Positions 60,613 to 64,000 of a stretch of DNA of 64,000 nucleotides are shown in pieces. Position 1 is the stretch's first letter. Each line of letters begins with the position of its first letter. Origin of the DNA: Bifidobacterium pseudolongum subsp. globosum. Its GTDB lineage: Bacteria > Actinomycetota > Actinomycetes > Actinomycetales > Bifidobacteriaceae. The notes under the pieces are model-generated. The model ran no database searches and was not told where the DNA came from. It saw nothing but the letters and a program-made list of their open reading frames with translations. The position numbers and the translations under genes were made by a program. Location: assembly GCF_000741295.1 (NCBI RefSeq), contig NZ_JGZG01000005.1, positions 558,001 through 622,000 on the forward strand, written 5' to 3'.

Positions 60613-61626
60613 TCAGTCCCTGCCGGCCGGCGCGGGGAACACGGTCAGGGGCTTCAGCTCGCGCGCATTGGCGCGTTCCGCGATCGCCACGACGTCGCGC
60701 GTTGCCGGCACGACGGCCGCGCACGGCACGCCGCCCGGCAGCTGCGCCGGGCATGCGATGCGCCGGCCGAAGCGCAGGTCGCGAGCCTCGCCTTCGCCCA
60801 CCTCCACGATGGGCAGCGCGCCGCGCACCGCGTCGATCATCGGCAGCGCGCGGCTGAGCAGCGCATGGCCGGTTTCGTCGAGCACCGCGCGGTTGCGCGT
60901 CACCATCACGCCTTCGCGGTTCGTGAACGTGCGTGATTCCACATGCGCATGCACCGCGCGCGGATCGTCGGCGCGGAATGCGCCGACCGCTTCGCGCCGC
61001 AGCCGTGTCAGATGCGCGCCGCAGCCGAACAGGTCGCCCAGATCGCGCGCCAAGGCGCGGATGTATGTGCCGGCGGAGCACTCCACCTCCACGTTCACGT
61101 CGAGCACCGGTGTGCCATCGGCCGCCGTGGCGGTGTGCGCGTCGAGCACGTCGAAACGCCTGATGGTCACCTCACGCGCCTTGAGCTCCACCTCGGCTCC
61201 TGCACGCGCCAGATCGTAGGCGCGCCGGCCGTTGACCTTGATCGCCGAATACGCGTTCGGCACCTGTTCGATGCGCCCGGTGAACGACTGTGCCACGGCC
61301 TCTCGCACGGCGCCGAGGTCCGGCAGCGGCGCGCCGGGCTCACCGGGCATGATCTCACCGTCGGCGTCGTCGGTCGTGGTGCGCTGGCCAAAGCGCACGG
61401 TGGCGCTGTAGGTTTTGCTGTGCTCCACAATGATGTTGAGCAGGCGCGTCGCATTGCCGAAGCCGACCACGAGCACGCCGGTGGCCATCGGGTCGAGCGT
61501 GCCGGCGTGGCCCACCTTGCGCATGTGCAACGCACTGCGCACGGCCGCCACCAGGTCGTGGCTCGTCACGCCCTGCGGCTTGTCGATGATCAGCAGGCCG
61601 GATTGTCCGGCTGTCGTTGCCGCCAC
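60613..61626 (-). CDS. truB: tRNA pseudouridine-55 synthase
   Basis: TruB converts U55 of tRNA to pseudouridine. The 337-residue protein opens SGLLIIDKPQGVTSHDLV and contains the catalytic Asp in HAGTLDPMATGVLVV, plus YSAIKVNGRRAYDLAR and SAGTYIRALARDLG. GTG 61626 is preferred: it lies five bases after the rbfA stop with AGGA upstream, and the first strand begins nine residues later. Part of the translation/ribosome-assembly cluster. Confidence 0.92.
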   Translation of the reverse strand: MAATTAGQSGLLIIDKPQGVTSHDLVAAVRSALHMRKVGHAGTLDPMATGVLVVGFGNATRLLNIIVEHSKTYSATVRFGQRTTTDDADGEIMPGEPGAPLPDLGAVREAVAQSFTGRIEQVPNAYSAIKVNGRRAYDLARAGAEVELKAREVTIRRFDVLDAHTATAADGTPVLDVNVEVECSAGTYIRALARDLGDLFGCGAHLTRLRREAVGAFRADDPRAVHAHVESRTFTNREGVMVTRNRAVLDETGHALLSRALPMIDAVRGALPIVEVGEGEARDLRFGRRIACPAQLPGGVPCAAVVPATRDVVAIAERANARELKPLTVFPAPAGRD

Positions 61627-61631
61627 GCGGG

Positions 61632-62264
61632 TCAGTCCTGCGCGCCGTCGATCGTGGACTGCGGGTCGAGTTCGGCCGGGTCCACCGGGTCGTCGTCGCT
61701 GCCGTCCACCGCGTCCTCGTCGTCGTCGAAGTCCTCGAGCTCCTCCACGGTCACCACGTCGCCGTCGTACTCGTTGCACTCGTCCTTGTCTTCGTGCTCC
61801 AGGCTCTCGATCTCGTCCTCGGTCTCATCCTCGTCGTCGTGCTTGTATGGGTCGGCTTCGCCCGCGTACTGCGCGTTCGCGCGCATGCGTGCGAGTTCCT
61901 CGTCGCGGCGGCGTGCGGCCACGATGATGTCGTCGATCTCGTGCGCCTCGCCCGGCACCTCGTCGAAGATGAACTGCAGCTGCGGGGTCAGGCGCAGGCC
62001 GGCCTTCGCGCCGACCATCGTGCGCAGGCGCCCGCGCGCCTGGCTGAGCGCGGTCTGCGCGCGCTTGCGTTCGCCCTCGTCGTTGCCGGTGTGCGAGATC
62101 GTGGTCCAATACACTTTGGCGAGCTGCAGGTCGTTCGTCACCTTCACGTCGGTGATCGTGACGTTCTTGAGCCGCTTGTCGTGCAGCGTGGATTCCATGT
62201 TCGAAGCGATGACGCGTTGGATCAGCGCCGCGATGCGCGCGGCGCGAGGATTCGTTCCCTGCAT
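61632..62264 (-). CDS. rbfA: Ribosome-binding factor A with acidic tail
   Basis: RbfA is a KH-fold factor for 30S maturation. The core (about 1-125) is standard: RVIASNMESTLHDKRLKNVTITDVKVTNDL and TPQLQFIFDE. The protein is 210 residues, about 80 more than usual, because of a C-terminal tail crowded with Asp and Glu (e.g. DDEDETEDEIESLEHEDKDE). ATG 62264 has AAAAGGAA upstream. It follows infB by 171 nt and lies five bases from truB. Confidence 0.92.
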   Translation of the reverse strand: MQGTNPRAARIAALIQRVIASNMESTLHDKRLKNVTITDVKVTNDLQLAKVYWTTISHTGNDEGERKRAQTALSQARGRLRTMVGAKAGLRLTPQLQFIFDEVPGEAHEIDDIIVAARRRDEELARMRANAQYAGEADPYKHDDEDETEDEIESLEHEDKDECNEYDGDVVTVEELEDFDDDEDAVDGSDDDPVDPAELDPQSTIDGAQD

Positions 62265-62375
62265 GATGTTCCTTTTCGTATGGTCGTGTGTTCCAGTCTG
62301 GTACTGCTCACTAAGCGTAGTCGAAAACCGGCGGCGCGTGTGTCAGCCTGTTGCAAAACCGGGCGCGCGCAAAAA

Positions 62376-62407
62376 GGCGGGGCGGATCAGGAATGATCCG
62401 CCCCGCC
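62376..62407 (-). terminator. Terminator after infB
   Basis: GGCGGGGCGGATCA (62376-62389) pairs with TGATCCGCCCCGCC (62394-62407), loop GGAA; on the minus strand the stem is followed by T5 (62371-62375). It lies between infB and rbfA, so rbfA may also have its own promoter or depend on read-through. Confidence 0.85.
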
Positions 62408-62435
62408 CCGTTTGCGCGTTCACCGCGCGCGGCGG

Positions 62436-64000
62436 TTACTTGCGTTCGATCTCGCGCATCTCGAAGGTCTCGATGATGTCGCCGATCTCGATGTCGTTGA
62501 ACGTGCCCAGGTTGATGCCCGCCTCGTAGCCTTCCGAGACCGACTTGACGTCGTCCTTGAAACGGCGCAGCGAGCTGATCTCCAGGTCGTTGACCGTGGC
62601 CACGCCGTCGCGCAGGATGCGCGCCTTGGTGCCGCGCTTGACTTCGCCGTCGAGCACCATGACGCCGGCGATGTTGCCGAACTTGGACGAGCGGAAGATC
62701 TCGCGGATTTCGGAGTGCGAGGTGGTGACCTCTTCGAATTCCGGCTTGAGCATGCCCTTGAGCGAGGCCTCGATGTCTTCGATCGCCTTGTAGATGACCG
62801 AGTAGTACTTGATCTCCACGCCTTCGTGCTCCGCCAGATCGGCGACCTGACGGTTCGGACGCACGTTGAAGCCGATGATCACGGCCTTGTCCACGGAGGC
62901 GAGGTTCACGTCGTTCTGCGTGATCGCGCCGACGCCGCGGTGGATGACCTGGATGCCGACCTCGTCGGAGACCTCGATCTTCATGAGCGAATCCTCGAGC
63001 GCTTCCACAGAACCGGACGAATCGCCCTTGATCACGATGTTGAGCATGTCGATCTCGGACTTCGCGAACTGTTCCTTGAGGCTCTCGAGCGAAACGACCT
63101 TGCGGCGCTTCGCCAGCTGGGCGGCGCGCTCGGTGGCCTGCCGCTTCTCGGCGATCTGGCGTGCGGTGCGGTCGTCCGGCGCCACCAGGAACAGGTCGCC
63201 TGCGGTCGGCACCGAGGTCAGGCCAAGCACCTGCACCGGGGTCGACGGCAGCGCCGCTTCCATGTTCTTGCCGTTCTCGTCGAGCATCGCGCGCACACGG
63301 CCGTACGACGTGCCCGCCACGATCGAATCGCCGATGTGCAGGGTGCCGGACTGGACGAGCACGCTCGCCACGGCGCCGCGGCCCTTGTCGAGGCGCGCCT
63401 CGATTGTGGCGCCACGGGCGTCCATGTCGGGGTTCGCGCGCAGGTCGAGCTCCGCGTCGGCCGTGAGCAGCACCGCTTCGAGCAGCTTGTCGACGTTCGT
63501 GCCGTACTTCGCCGAGATGTCGACGAACATCGTGTTGCCGCCGTACTCCTCGGGCACAAGGCCGAATTCGGTGAGCTGGCCGCGCACCTTGTCGGGGTTC
63601 GCACCCTCGACGTCGATCTTGTTCACGGCCACCACGATCGGCACATGCGCGGACTGCGCGTGGTTGATCGCCTCGACGGTCTGTGGCATCACGCCGTCGT
63701 CGGCCGCCACGATCAGGATCGCGATGTCGGTCAGCTCGGCGCCGCGGGCACGCATGGCGGTGAACGCCTCGTGGCCCGGGGTGTCGAGGAACGTGATCTT
63801 GCGCTCTTCGCCATCCATGTCCACAGTCACCTGGTAGGCGCCGATGCGCTGCGTGATGCCGCCGGCCTCGCGTGCGATGACGTTCGTCTGGCGGATCGTG
63901 TCGAGCAGTCGGGTCTTGCCGTGGTCCACGTGGCCCATCACGGTCACGACCGGCGGACGCGGCTTGAGGTCCTCGTCCTCCTGCAGTTCCTCGGACTCGA
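62436..64000 (-). CDS. infB: Translation initiation factor IF-2, C-terminal part
   Basis: The gene runs off the right edge of the window; about 521 codons are visible. GTPase motifs: G1 GHVDHGKT, G3 [10 protein letters not shown]4 [10 protein letters not shown] and G5 SAKYGTNVD, followed by domains II, III and IV including VIGFNVRPN. The frame is open upstream of the visible G domain ([20 protein letters not shown]), so the N-terminal part lies outside. It recruits initiator tRNA to the 30S subunit. First gene of infB-rbfA-truB-ribF. Confidence 0.95.
   Translation of the reverse strand, partial: ESEELQEDEDLKPRPPVVTVMGHVDHGKTRLLDTIRQTNVIAREAGGITQRIGAYQVTVDMDGEERKITFLDTPGHEAFTAMRARGAELTDIAILIVAADDGVMPQTVEAINHAQSAHVPIVVAVNKIDVEGANPDKVRGQLTEFGLVPEEYGGNTMFVDISAKYGTNVDKLLEAVLLTADAELDLRANPDMDARGATIEARLDKGRGAVASVLVQSGTLHIGDSIVAGTSYGRVRAMLDENGKNMEAALPSTPVQVLGLTSVPTAGDLFLVAPDDRTARQIAEKRQATERAAQLAKRRKVVSLESLKEQFAKSEIDMLNIVIKGDSSGSVEALEDSLMKIEVSDEVGIQVIHRGVGAITQNDVNLASVDKAVIIGFNVRPNRQVADLAEHEGVEIKYYSVIYKAIEDIEASLKGMLKPEFEEVTTSHSEIREIFRSSKFGNIAGVMVLDGEVKRGTKARILRDGVATVNDLEISSLRRFKDDVKSVSEGYEAGINLGTFNDIEIGDIIETFEMREIERK

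Overview
The window reads as chromosomal DNA of a high-G+C actinobacterium, most likely a Bifidobacterium. Supporting signs are the actinobacterial 29-residue ribosomal protein bS22, an actinobacterial-type SerC, DUF2530 and DUF4037/DUF4125 proteins, tRNA genes without encoded CCA, many probable leaderless starts, and the infB-rbfA-truB-ribF order. The Bifidobacterium call, perhaps near the animalis/pseudolongum group, is from family knowledge and was not searched. I see no phage, transposase, plasmid or CRISPR.

Layout. 1-4.3 kb: galE, then a minus-strand operon with a TPP riboswitch, ykoE, an APH-fold kinase and a THI5/NMT1-like protein, probably thiamine-precursor salvage. 4.3-10.3 kb: thyA-folA-LMW phosphatase, OsmC, a tandem universal stress protein, and two exported peptidoglycan hydrolases (NlpC/P60 and CHAP). 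10.7-16.9 kb: serC, manA, DUF2530, a sensor kinase that has lost its phospho-acceptor histidine next to phoU, and an MDR oxidoreductase translationally coupled to oleate hydratase. 19.2-27.9 kb: gpmA, then a likely six-gene minus-strand unit: uroporphyrinogen-decarboxylase-like protein, Liv-type binding lipoprotein, fused permease, fused ATPase, SDR and a UbiA/MenA prenyltransferase. 28-36.9 kb: an intergenic region with a large inverted repeat, a membrane-protein gene with an early nonsense codon, lysS, tRNA-Pro, an alcohol dehydrogenase, two Cys/Met-metabolism PLP enzymes and fetAB.

37-44.7 kb is an envelope-stress module: a PspC protein with a C-terminal sensor-like domain, divergent from a PspC-histidine kinase and LuxR-type regulator, followed by a TPR-nucleotidyltransferase (DUF4037) and DUF4125 pair. 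44.8-53 kb: membrane alpha/beta hydrolase, a HAD protein lacking its nucleophile, an A+T-rich repeat region, tRNA-Ser, serS, a lipid kinase and an orphan PTS EIIBCA under a LacI-type operator. 53-64 kb: pgm, RNase HI, rpiA, bS22, a membrane-anchored protein with a probable frameshift, radA, ribF, truB, rbfA and the 3' part of infB, which runs off the window.

Most interesting: the URO-D/fused Liv/UbiA operon, the PspC + TPR-NTase module, two degenerate enzymes (kinase E218; HAD Asp to Gly), the riboswitch-controlled APH kinase and non-secreted THI5-like protein, and an inverted-repeat family built on TACGGGTAGTGCC at two loci.
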